From positions 1 through 64,000 of the forward strand of contig NZ_JAFDVE010000022.1 of assembly GCF_016888005.1 (NCBI RefSeq): a stretch of 64,000 nt of DNA, read 5' to 3'. The translations under genes were made by a program, and so were the position numbers. Under the pieces are notes generated by a model. The model was not told where the DNA came from, made no database searches, and was given only the letters and a program-made list of their open reading frames with translations. The stretch's first letter is position 1; every line of letters starts with the position of its first letter. The stretch comes from Phycicoccus sp. CSK15P-2 (GTDB lineage Bacteria; Actinomycetota; Actinomycetes; Actinomycetales; Dermatophilaceae). Positions 33,926 to 41,828 of the stretch are shown here, in pieces.

Positions 33926-34480
33926 ATGGGCAAGCACAGCGCACCGTCCCGCGGTGGCCCGGCTAGGCGCCCTCGCCGCGGTCCCGTGGCCGTCCTCCTC
34001 GGCGCATCGGTGGTCACGGCGAGCGCGGTCTTCGCCACGACGCTCATCGACGGCACCCGCGGGGTCCCGCCGAGCGCGCAGGCGCCGCAGGAGACCCCGC
34101 GGCCCGCGACGAGCCACGTCCTGTCCGAGCTCCCACGGCCGGACGACCCCAACCGGGCGTCTCGCACGTTACGGCGCACCGCGCCACCGGCACCCGCACC
34201 GACCACGGCCCGGGGCGGGCGTCCGCCCGCCCCGCCCACCATCGCCGCGAGACCCACGCCCCGCCCGTCGCCCAGCGGAACGCCCTCGGAGCCGGAACCG
34301 GCGCGTCGTGGCGCGACCCCGACCCCGTCCTCCACGCCCTCACCCTCAGCGTCGCCCTCTTCGTCCGCGTCGCCGTCGCCGTCGCCGTCCGGGACGCCGA
34401 GCCCGACACCCACCACCTCTCCGACCCCCCTGTCGCTCGCCCACGCGCTCCGGGACCTCGTCGGCGGGGTCGTGCCGTGA
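33926..34480 (+). CDS. Membrane-anchored Pro/Ser/Thr-rich protein
   Basis: A 184-aa protein. A basic N-terminus is followed by one membrane segment (about 19-40, GPVAVLLGASVVTASAVFAT). The rest is low-complexity Pro/Ser/Thr with long SP repeats and a short hydrophobic end (LSLAHALRDLVGGVVP). It is probably a cell-wall-spanning stalk or a regulator tether. No enzyme domain is seen. Its stop overlaps the start of the DUF2332 gene, so both are translated together. Confidence 0.65.
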   Translation: MGKHSAPSRGGPARRPRRGPVAVLLGASVVTASAVFATTLIDGTRGVPPSAQAPQETPRPATSHVLSELPRPDDPNRASRTLRRTAPPAPAPTTARGGRPPAPPTIAARPTPRPSPSGTPSEPEPARRGATPTPSSTPSPSASPSSSASPSPSPSGTPSPTPTTSPTPLSLAHALRDLVGGVVP

Positions 34481-35517
34481 CGTCGGACCTCACGCTCGCC
34501 GACCGCCTCCGCGACCACTTCGGCCACCGGGACCACCTGTACGGCGTCCTGCTCGCCGAGCTCGCCGACGACTGGGACGCCGGAGGGGTGGCGCGCGAGA
34601 TCTTCGCCGGATGGGAGGACGCCGAGGCCCGCCAGCTCCCGCAGCTGCGCCTCCTCGCGGGGCTCTTCCGGATCGTGCTGCGCGGTGACGCGCCGCAGCT
34701 CGAGCCCTTCTACCCCTGCCTCGGTGGCGACACCGACCCGGAGGAGGCCTGGCCCTCCGTGCGCCCGCTCCTCGCCGCGCACGTCGAGGAGCTGCGCGCG
34801 TCGCTCACCGAGGCGCCGCAGACGAACGAGCCGGGTCGCGCCGTCGCGCTGCTCGTGGGGCTGTCCGAAGCGGTGCGCCGCACCGGGACGCGGCGGGTCC
34901 GCCTTCTCGAGCCGGGTGCGTCCGCCGGGCTCGGGCTGCTCGTCGACCGCTACCGCTTCGAGGGCGAGGGATGGAGCGCCGGGCCCGCGGAGACACCCTT
35001 CGTCGTCCGGGGCTGTGGCGCGGAGGGGCTCGTCCCGGAGAGCGTCGAGATCGTGGAGCGGCGTGGCTGCGACCTCGCGCCCGTCGACGCCTCGACCCCC
35101 GAGGGGCGTACCTACCTACGGTCGTTCGTCTGGCCCTGGCAGCTCGACCGGCACGCCCGGTTGGACGCCGCGCTCGCCGTCGCCGCGGAGCATCCGGTGA
35201 CGGTCGACCGGTCGGGGGCGGCCGCCTGGGTGCGCGAGCGGCTCGCCGAGCCTGTCGCCGACGATGTCCTCACCGTCGTCTGGCACTCGGTCACCCGGCT
35301 GTACTGGCCGCTCGAGGAGACGCAGGCGATGGAGGCCGCGGTCGCCGAGGCGCGCGAGCGCGTCCCGGTCGCGCACGTCGCGATGGAGCATCCCTGGGTG
35401 ACGTGGCAGGAGCGCCCGTCCGTGGACGGCGGCCGCACGCCGTCCGTCGAGCTGGACGGCGAGGTGCTCGGGTCCTGCGGCCACCACGGCCCTCCGCTCG
35501 TGCTCGCCCCGCGATGA
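34477..35517 (+). CDS. DUF2332 protein
   Basis: A 346-aa cytosolic protein of the DUF2332 family. Characteristic stretches are LAELADDWDAGGV, FYPCLGG, QTNEPGRAVAL, VRLLEPGASAGLGLLVDRYR (methyltransferase-like glycine loop) and LTVVWHSVTRLYWP. Function unknown; the fold hints at a nucleotide or SAM-type site. GTG 34477 overlaps the preceding stop. Its own stop overlaps an ATG that begins a truncated acyl-CoA synthetase. Confidence 0.88.
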   Translation: MTSDLTLADRLRDHFGHRDHLYGVLLAELADDWDAGGVAREIFAGWEDAEARQLPQLRLLAGLFRIVLRGDAPQLEPFYPCLGGDTDPEEAWPSVRPLLAAHVEELRASLTEAPQTNEPGRAVALLVGLSEAVRRTGTRRVRLLEPGASAGLGLLVDRYRFEGEGWSAGPAETPFVVRGCGAEGLVPESVEIVERRGCDLAPVDASTPEGRTYLRSFVWPWQLDRHARLDAALAVAAEHPVTVDRSGAAAWVRERLAEPVADDVLTVVWHSVTRLYWPLEETQAMEAAVAEARERVPVAHVAMEHPWVTWQERPSVDGGRTPSVELDGEVLGSCGHHGPPLVLAPR

Positions 35518-35615
35518 CCGACCCGGTGCCGAGCGGGCCGTTCAACCTGGCCCGGTACTGCCTCGGGGCGGCACCGCACCGGCCCCCGCCTGACACCGGG
35601 CTCGTCGTCACCCAG
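35514..35615 (+). pseudogene. 5' remnant of an acyl-CoA synthetase gene
   Basis: ATG 35514 overlaps the DUF2332 stop (ATGA). The first 33 codons read MTDPVPSGPFNLARYCLGAA and on to DTGLVVT, like the N-terminus of AMP-forming acyl-CoA synthetases (FN.ARYCL...PD..ALVV). After about 35615 the similarity ends; the GntR gene of the catabolic island starts (its 3' end) at 35680. No other part of the synthetase is found at the far island end. The breakpoint cannot be placed more closely than about 20 nt. Confidence 0.55.
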
Positions 35616-35679
35616 GAACAGGAATCGACACCCCGATCTCCTGCCACGGAAGGCACGTGTTGCGTTCACACGCCAGCAA

Positions 35680-36420
35680 TCACCCGCTCACCGGCGGAAC
35701 CGGGTCGGGGTCGACTCTGTAGGCGAGCAGGTCTCCCAGACCGCCTCGCACGTCCTCGATGACGATGGCTTCGGCCGCGGTCGAATCGCGTGACCGCAGC
35801 GCGGAGACGAGAGCTCGGTGACTGGACCACCGATCGAGCCCGAAGGTGGGGTCCTGCGTGGCGCGTTCGATGAGCCTCGCTCGTCGCTCGCCGCGTGGGA
35901 AGACGCGCGACTGATCAAGGAGTCGGACGAGAACGGGGTTGGCTGCGCAGGCGTCGACGGCGTCGTTGAAGAGCTGCATCGTGTCGAGCAGCTTGTGCAG
36001 TCGCCCTGTGACGTCCTCGCCGGCGCTGTGCCGTTGCTTGATGATGATCAGTTGGTCGTCGGCCTCGTCGAGGATCGCGTCGAGCTGGTCGATCTGAGGG
36101 GGGGTTGCGTGTCGTGCGGCGAAGCGCGCGACCATGCCGCGCAGCGCGACCTCGACCTCTGCAAGGTCGGAGATGGCTTCGTCACGGAGTGCGGAGACCT
36201 TGACGGTGCGGGGACCCGTTCGATGGAGCAGCCCTTCCTGTTCGAGGCGTCGGATCGCCTCACGTACCGGTGTGGCACTCATCCCCAGCTGGTCGGCGGC
36301 AGCGCGCTCGGTGACTTTCTCGCCAGACCTGAGCCCGCCGGTCACGATCGCATCGCGCAAAGAGCGGTAGGCGCTGTCGGCGAGTGTGCGCTCGGTGGTG
36401 TCGGTGGCAGGAGAGGACAT
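35680..36420 (-). CDS. GntR-family (FCD) transcriptional regulator
   Basis: A 246-aa regulator. The N-terminal winged helix has LADSAYRSLRDAIVTGGLRSG and AADQLGMSATPVREAIRRLE; the C-terminal FCD ligand domain is helical, with His residues that may bind a metal. Such proteins usually repress a divergent catabolic operon and respond to an organic-acid intermediate. Here the divergent operon starts 106 nt away, and a palindrome lies inside its promoter. TAAGGT 6 nt before the ATG suggests a leaderless transcript. AT-richer codon use than the flanks. Confidence 0.9.
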   Translation of the reverse strand: MSSPATDTTERTLADSAYRSLRDAIVTGGLRSGEKVTERAAADQLGMSATPVREAIRRLEQEGLLHRTGPRTVKVSALRDEAISDLAEVEVALRGMVARFAARHATPPQIDQLDAILDEADDQLIIIKQRHSAGEDVTGRLHKLLDTMQLFNDAVDACAANPVLVRLLDQSRVFPRGERRARLIERATQDPTFGLDRWSSHRALVSALRSRDSTAAEAIVIEDVRGGLGDLLAYRVDPDPVPPVSG

Positions 36421-36426
36421 GCGGTC

Positions 36427-36432
36427 ACCTTA
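36427..36432 (-). promoter_or_regulatory. -10 box, leaderless gntR gene
   Basis: TAAGGT on the minus strand, 6 nt before ATG 36420. Confidence 0.5.
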
Positions 36433-36465
36433 CCGCCTGACCATGGCAGGTAATTTTACGACCTC

Positions 36466-36494
36466 TTGCGAATTTTGCCATAGCAAACTAGTGT
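36466..36494 (+). promoter_or_regulatory. Promoter of the catabolic operon with embedded operator
   Basis: -35 TTGCGA (36466-36471) and -10 TAGTGT (36489-36494) are 17 nt apart. The perfect palindrome TTTGC-CATA-GCAAA (36474-36487) fills the spacer, a position where a bound repressor would block RNA polymerase. An additional ATGGCA arm near 36442 pairs with TGCCAT at 36476-36481. The divergent GntR protein is the likely ligand-controlled binder. Confidence 0.65.
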
Positions 36495-36526
36495 GGCCTG
36501 CGCCGCGGCGAAGCGGTAGGACGGAC

Positions 36527-37906
36527 GTGGGTGTCGGGATGACCACTGCGGGTACGGAGCACGTCGGCGGGGAGAAGCGTCCGCGGACCGGGCGGGTCAC
36601 GCTGCTGGTGGCACTTGCGGTGTTCGCCCAGGAGTCGACGTGGAACTTCTACGACAACCAGGTGCCGCCGCTACTCCGTGAGCATCTGGCCAGCGCGGCT
36701 CTGGTGGGTCTGTTCATGGGCATGGACAACCTGCTCGGGATCTTCGTGCAGCCCTGGCTGGGGAGCAGGTCGGACAACACGCGGACCAGATGGGGGCGCA
36801 GGATTCCATACCTCGTGGTCGGTATGCCGGTGGCCGCTGTGCTGTTCCTCCTCATCCCGCACGCCGCCGCCACGTTGCCGACGCTGATCTTGACGATGTT
36901 CTCGTATGCGTTGGTGGCGAACGCGTTCAAGCCGATCGCGGAGGCGCTGCTGCCGGACTTCATCGAGCCGGATCGACGCAGCCGCGCCAACGCGGCGGTG
37001 AAGATCGCCTCAGGCCTGACCGTGATCGTCGCAGCGTCGATCAGCCTGCTCGTCGTCGACGAGCATCCCTATCTCGCGTTCGCGATCCCCTCGGGGCTCA
37101 TGGTCATGGCGGTCGTGGTCTTGGCGAGTCGGCTTCGTGAGACCAGGTCGACCGGCTATCAGACCGCGCTGGCCGATGACTCTGCTTTCGCCGCTCGTGA
37201 AGGTGGGCAGAACCTCGGGCAGGGACGACACGCGGGTCCGGTGGGCACACGGGTGCGTGACACCTTGGTCGACATCGTGGGTGACCCGGACCGCAGCCGG
37301 TTGTCGATGATGCTGGCCATCTTCGTTTTCGCCGGTGCCTGGTTCTCGAGCCGGTCGTTGATGACGCCGTTCGGGCAGGAGGCGCTTGGTCTGTCCCGCG
37401 GTGATGCGGGCGGCCTGACACTGCCGAGCGGTCTCGCCTTTCTGTTGGCCGTGTATCCGGCTGCGCTGCTCGCTGAGCGGTACGGCCGGTTCGTGGTGAT
37501 CATGGCAGGGATGGGCGTGTTCGCAGGAGCCTTGGTCCTGGGAACCGTGCTGGACAGCTCGACCGGCGTGGTCGTCGCGCTCTGCATCGGCGCGGCCGGT
37601 GCCGCGGGATTCATGGTCAACGCGGTCGTCGTGTTGTGGAACCTTGCGCCGAGCGTACGGGTGGTGGGCACCTACTCCGGCTTGTACACCGTGGGCTGGA
37701 TGAGCGGCGGGTTCCTCGGCCCAGCCCTCGTCGGTGGTCTCGTGGACCTGCTCGGGTGGCGCTGGATGTTGCTCGACATCGCTGCTCTTGCCGTCATCTC
37801 CATCGCGATCGTTGCGCGTGTGCGCCGGCACCACCGGCACCCGGACGAGCAGTCCGCGGACGAGCGCTCCGCGAGTGACCGGGTTGCCGAGGAGCGGACC
37901 ACGTGA
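36527..37906 (+). CDS. MFS transporter
   Basis: A 459-aa, 12-segment transporter from GTG 36527 (AGGA at 36518) or 455 aa from ATG 36539. Visible are TWNFYDNQVPPLLREH near the first helix and NTRTRWGRRIPYLVVGMPVA, the cytoplasmic loop 2-3 signature (D-x-x-x-R-x-G-R-R). The N-terminal half resembles the SLC45/GPH-like group. As first gene of the operon it probably imports the substrate. Its stop overlaps the next GTG. Confidence 0.88.
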   Translation: MGVGMTTAGTEHVGGEKRPRTGRVTLLVALAVFAQESTWNFYDNQVPPLLREHLASAALVGLFMGMDNLLGIFVQPWLGSRSDNTRTRWGRRIPYLVVGMPVAAVLFLLIPHAAATLPTLILTMFSYALVANAFKPIAEALLPDFIEPDRRSRANAAVKIASGLTVIVAASISLLVVDEHPYLAFAIPSGLMVMAVVVLASRLRETRSTGYQTALADDSAFAAREGGQNLGQGRHAGPVGTRVRDTLVDIVGDPDRSRLSMMLAIFVFAGAWFSSRSLMTPFGQEALGLSRGDAGGLTLPSGLAFLLAVYPAALLAERYGRFVVIMAGMGVFAGALVLGTVLDSSTGVVVALCIGAAGAAGFMVNAVVVLWNLAPSVRVVGTYSGLYTVGWMSGGFLGPALVGGLVDLLGWRWMLLDIAALAVISIAIVARVRRHHRHPDEQSADERSASDRVAEERTT

Positions 37907-38955
37907 GCCGGATCCTGATCACCACCGACTACCTACGTCCTGGCGACGAGGTCGACCGCTACCTCACCGGTCGCGGCCACGAGACCACCCATCTTCCGAT
38001 GGTGGGCCGGCGTGACCCCGGGGAGCTGGTCGCCGCCTTGCAGGCCGTCGACGGGGCGCTCATCGCCAACGAACCGTTGGACGCCGACGTTCTGGGGCGT
38101 GTCCCGGGGTTACGCGCCCTCGTGCGTACCGGAGTGGGTTTCGACTCGGTCGACATCGAGGCCGCGGCAGGTCTGGGCATCACGGTGAGCAACCTTCCGG
38201 GAGTCAATGCCAACGCGGTCGCCGAGTACACCCTCGGGCTGTTGCTCGCCGCCGCCCGCCACCTGGTCCAGAGCGCTGTCGGGGTCGCCGCAGGTCGCTG
38301 GCCCCGCGAAGACGGACGTGAGCTACGCGGCGCCACCGTCGGGCTGATCGGCTACGGTGCGGCCGCGAAAGCGCTGGTGCCGCTCGTCGAAGCCGTGGGC
38401 ATGTCGGTGCTCTGCACGACCAACATGCCGATCTCGGATCCGGCGGGGGAGCGGGAGCACCCGAACGTGCGGTTCGTGGAGCTGCCCGAGTTGCTCGCCG
38501 AGTCCGACTATGTCTCGATCCACACTGCGCTCACCGCGCGGAGCAGGGGCCTGATCGGCGCCGACGCACTAGCCCTGATGAAGCCGACGGCGATCTTGGT
38601 GAACACCGCTCGCGGCGGCATGGTCGACGAGGTCGCTCTGGTGGACGCCGTGCGCTCGGGCCGGATCGCGGGGGCCGCGCTCGACGTGGTCGCCGCCGAA
38701 CCGCTGCCGGCCGAGAGCCCGCTACGAGGCGTGGACGGCATCGTCGTCTACTCACACATGGCCGGGCAGACCACCGAGGCACGAGCCGCCTCCGGGCTTC
38801 GAGGGGCGAAGGAGCTCCTTGCCGCGCTCGCGGGAGAGCCCCGGAACTGCGTGAACGCGCATCTCATCGAGCGACTGCGTGAGCGGCGCCACGAGAGCGT
38901 GGATACGCCGGGAACGACAACGAAGACTCCAGACACACCAAGGACTCTCGGATGA
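37903..38955 (+). CDS. D-2-hydroxyacid dehydrogenase family protein
   Basis: A 350-aa NAD-dependent dehydrogenase of the phosphoglycerate-dehydrogenase type. The substrate domain has ALVRTGVGFDSVDIEAA; the nucleotide domain has VGLIGYGAAAKALVPLVEA (GxGxxA-like), NTARGGMVDEVAL (substrate Arg) and a catalytic His in VYSHMAGQTTEA. It would interconvert a 2-oxoacid and a D-2-hydroxyacid. GTG start overlaps the MFS stop; its stop overlaps the next ATG. Confidence 0.88.
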   Translation: MSRILITTDYLRPGDEVDRYLTGRGHETTHLPMVGRRDPGELVAALQAVDGALIANEPLDADVLGRVPGLRALVRTGVGFDSVDIEAAAGLGITVSNLPGVNANAVAEYTLGLLLAAARHLVQSAVGVAAGRWPREDGRELRGATVGLIGYGAAAKALVPLVEAVGMSVLCTTNMPISDPAGEREHPNVRFVELPELLAESDYVSIHTALTARSRGLIGADALALMKPTAILVNTARGGMVDEVALVDAVRSGRIAGAALDVVAAEPLPAESPLRGVDGIVVYSHMAGQTTEARAASGLRGAKELLAALAGEPRNCVNAHLIERLRERRHESVDTPGTTTKTPDTPRTLG

Positions 38956-40046
38956 CCGGCCAGAGCGCATACCGGATCGCGGTGATACCCGGTGACGGGA
39001 TCGGCATGGAAGTCATCACCCCCACGGTGCGGGTGCTGGACATGCTGGCCGACCGGGGCGGGTTCAGCCTCGACTACGACCACCTCGACTGGTCGTGCCA
39101 GCGCTACCTGGCGACCGGCACCATGATGCCCTCCGATGGCCTGGAGCAGATTGCCGGCCACGACGCCATCCTGTTGGGTGCCGTCGGCTGGCCCGGCGTA
39201 CCCGACCACGTCTCCCTGTGGGGGCTGCTGATCCCGATCCGGCGCCACTTCCGCCAGTACGTCAATCTCCGCCCGATCAAGGTGATGGACGGTCTGCCCG
39301 GGCCGCTGCGCGACTCCGGCGGCGTCGACTTCGTGGTCGTCCGTGAGAACGTCGAAGGCGAGTACAGCGAGATCGGCGGCCGGACCAACCGGGGGTTCCC
39401 CGACGAGATGGCCGTGCAGGAAGCTGTGTTCACCCGGGCCGGCGTCACCCGCATCGTCGACTACGCCTTCGAGCTGGCCGTGCAACGCGGCAGCACCCTG
39501 ACGTCGGCGACGAAGTCCAACGGCATCGTCCACACGATGCCCTTCTGGGACGAGATCGTCCGGGAGCGGGCCGCGCTCCATGACATCCCATGGCGGCACG
39601 AGCACATCGACGCCCTGGTCGCCAAGCTGGTCCTCCGTCCCCGCGACTTCGACGTCATCGTCGGATCCAACCTCTTCGGCGACATCCTGTCCGACCTCGC
39701 CGCCGCGATCGCCGGCAGCATCGGTATCGCCCCTGCGGCCAACCTCAACCCCGAGCGCGAGTTTCCCTCGATGTTCGAACCCGTGCACGGCTCTGCCCCC
39801 GACATCGCGGGCCAGGGAATCGCCAACCCCCTCGGATGCCTGTGGGCCGCCGCCATGATGTTGGACCACCTCGGCCAACCGGGCGCAGCGCACGCGCTGA
39901 TGGTGGGCATCGAGACCACCCTGGCCGAAGGCAGCGTCCGCACCCCCGACCTCGGTGGCGACGCCACCACTGGCGAGCTGACCGACGCCGTCCTCGCCGC
40001 CATCCCCACCGTTCACGCCGGGTCGACCCCGACCATCCAACCCTGA
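38952..40046 (+). CDS. Tartrate/D-malate dehydrogenase-type beta-decarboxylating dehydrogenase
   Basis: A 364-aa member of the isocitrate/isopropylmalate dehydrogenase superfamily. VIPGDGIGMEVI opens the protein; HVSLWGLLIPIRRHFRQYVN and LRPI match tartrate dehydrogenase/D-malate dehydrogenase rather than LeuB. VVRENVEGEYSEIGG, SNLFGDILSDLAA (metal Asp) and EPVHGSAPDIAGQGIANP complete the active site. It oxidises a 2-hydroxy-dicarboxylate at the carbon next to a carboxyl group, often with loss of CO2. ATGA overlap with the upstream gene. Confidence 0.9.
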   Translation: MTGQSAYRIAVIPGDGIGMEVITPTVRVLDMLADRGGFSLDYDHLDWSCQRYLATGTMMPSDGLEQIAGHDAILLGAVGWPGVPDHVSLWGLLIPIRRHFRQYVNLRPIKVMDGLPGPLRDSGGVDFVVVRENVEGEYSEIGGRTNRGFPDEMAVQEAVFTRAGVTRIVDYAFELAVQRGSTLTSATKSNGIVHTMPFWDEIVRERAALHDIPWRHEHIDALVAKLVLRPRDFDVIVGSNLFGDILSDLAAAIAGSIGIAPAANLNPEREFPSMFEPVHGSAPDIAGQGIANPLGCLWAAAMMLDHLGQPGAAHALMVGIETTLAEGSVRTPDLGGDATTGELTDAVLAAIPTVHAGSTPTIQP

Positions 40047-40065
40047 AGACCGAAAGCAGCCTCGA

Positions 40066-41454
40066 ATGAATGCGACCGAAAGAGTGAGCGTGTTGGTGCC
40101 TGCCGGGATGCTCGGCGCCGGGTTCGCAGAGGCCACCGTGGAGCGAGGGCTGGCCCTGGGTGCCGACGTGATCGCGGTGGACGGCGGATCGACCGACTCT
40201 GGAGCCCACTACCTCGGCTCGTCGACCTCGAAGAGCACCGCAGGCGCGGTCGCACGAGACCTCCGTAGTCTGATCAAGGCGGCAGCCCGAGCCGACATCC
40301 CACTCATCATCGGGTCGTGCGGCACCAGCGGCACCGACGATGGCGTCGACTGGGTGGCAGACATCGCGGCAAGGGTGATGGCCGAGGAGGGCCTGGACCT
40401 GCCGGTCGCCCGCATCTACGCCGAACAGCAGGCCGGCACCCTCGAAGAGATGCTCGGCGCCGGGCGGGTCCACCCGCTGCCACCCCTGGGCGAGCTCCAG
40501 GTGGGCACGCTCGAGAGCTGCGCCCACATCGTGGCGATGATGGGCCACGAGCCGATCGCCGCGGCGCTCGAGGAGCTCGGGGAGGCCGGGACCGGTGCTC
40601 GGGTGGTGCTAGCGGGTCGGGCCACCGACACCGCCCTCGCCGCCGCCCTTCCCCTCATGCGGGGCATGCCCGCCGGCCCTACCTGGCACGCAGCGAAGAT
40701 CGTCGAGTGCGGCGGACAGTGCACCACCAACCCCCGCGCCGGAGGAGTCTTCGTGACGATCGACCACCACGGGTTCACCATCGAACCGCTTGACCCCGAG
40801 TCGGCCTGCACCCCCATCTCCGTGGCCGCCCACATGCTGTACGAGACCGTCGATCCGTTCCAGATGCGCGAACCGGACGGCACCCTCGACGTTCGTGAGG
40901 CGACCTACGTCGCCCTGGACGAACGCACCGTACGGGTCGAGGGTTCGCGGTTCCACACCGCCGAGCAGTACACCGTGAAGCTGGAAGGTGCTCGGGTCGC
41001 CGGGTTCGAGACGATGTCGTTCACCGCCATCCGCGACCCCCTCATCCTGGCCGACATCGACGCCTGGGCCGACCTGCTGCGCACCACCCTCACCCAGTGG
41101 GTCACCGACAAGTTGGCACTCTCCGAGGACGAGTACGCCTTCGACATCCGCCTCTACGGCCACAACGCGGTCCTGGACGACCTCGAACCGGCGACCGCGC
41201 CGCCGCGTGAGGTGGGGGTGATGCTGCTGGTCAACGCCGTCGACCAAGCCACCGCGACGGCCGTGGCAAAGGTCGCGAACCCGTTGATGCTGCACCTGCC
41301 CACGCCCCGCATGGACTACCTGCCCAGCCTCGCTTTCGCCACCTCACCGGCCGAGGTCGAACGAGGACCAGCCTTCGAGTTCGTCCTCAACCACGTCGTG
41401 GACACGACCCCGCTGGAGATGTTCCGCATCGAGCGCCGGGCAGGCGGGTCATGA
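40066..41454 (+). CDS. AtuA-like DUF1446 protein
   Basis: A 462-aa protein of the acyclic-terpene-utilisation AtuA/DUF1446 family. It shows VLVPAGMLGAGFAEATVERG, IAVDGGSTDSGAHYLGSS, LIIGSCGTSGTDDGVDW and VVLAGRATDTALAAA, then GGQCTTNPRAGGVFV. Biochemical function is not established for the family. Its neighbour DUF4387 is the usual partner, so the two probably form a complex. ATG 40066 follows the previous gene by 19 nt with GAAAGCAGC upstream. Confidence 0.88.
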   Translation: MNATERVSVLVPAGMLGAGFAEATVERGLALGADVIAVDGGSTDSGAHYLGSSTSKSTAGAVARDLRSLIKAAARADIPLIIGSCGTSGTDDGVDWVADIAARVMAEEGLDLPVARIYAEQQAGTLEEMLGAGRVHPLPPLGELQVGTLESCAHIVAMMGHEPIAAALEELGEAGTGARVVLAGRATDTALAAALPLMRGMPAGPTWHAAKIVECGGQCTTNPRAGGVFVTIDHHGFTIEPLDPESACTPISVAAHMLYETVDPFQMREPDGTLDVREATYVALDERTVRVEGSRFHTAEQYTVKLEGARVAGFETMSFTAIRDPLILADIDAWADLLRTTLTQWVTDKLALSEDEYAFDIRLYGHNAVLDDLEPATAPPREVGVMLLVNAVDQATATAVAKVANPLMLHLPTPRMDYLPSLAFATSPAEVERGPAFEFVLNHVVDTTPLEMFRIERRAGGS

Positions 41455-41828
41455 ACGGCCCCGAGCCGGGCGTCGCTGCGGGCCCCGGTGCAGGCGCGGG
41501 CCCGGTCACCATCGGCGACCTGGCCCTGGAGGTCCGCTCCAAGAACGCCGGACCGTTCTGGGTCACCATGGAGCTGTTCATGCGCGGCGCCGACGGATAC
41601 GCCCTCGTCGCAGACCCGTCCTTCCTTGACGAGTACGTCGTCGCTGGTCTCTACAGGGTCGACCCCGGAACGGTGCAGATGTTCCGGATCCCGTCGCTGA
41701 ACGTCGTGAAGATCTCCTTCCCACGGCCGGTCACACAGGGCTCACTGCGCGACCGCGACATGCACGCCGGCCAGCACCATGTCCCACTCGCCCGGCTGCC
41801 CGTCCCTTCACGCGGGGAGCACCCGTGA
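41451..41828 (+). CDS. DUF4387 protein (AtuA partner)
   Basis: A 125-aa protein overlapping the DUF1446 gene by 4 nt. The core (about 20-110) contains ALEVRSKNAGPFWVTMELFM and NVVKISFPRPVTQGSLRDRD, matching DUF4387. The first 20 residues are Gly/Ala/Pro-rich and may be dispensable. Its constant pairing with DUF1446 across genomes suggests a small subunit; function unknown. Confidence 0.85.
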   Translation: MNGPEPGVAAGPGAGAGPVTIGDLALEVRSKNAGPFWVTMELFMRGADGYALVADPSFLDEYVVAGLYRVDPGTVQMFRIPSLNVVKISFPRPVTQGSLRDRDMHAGQHHVPLARLPVPSRGEHP

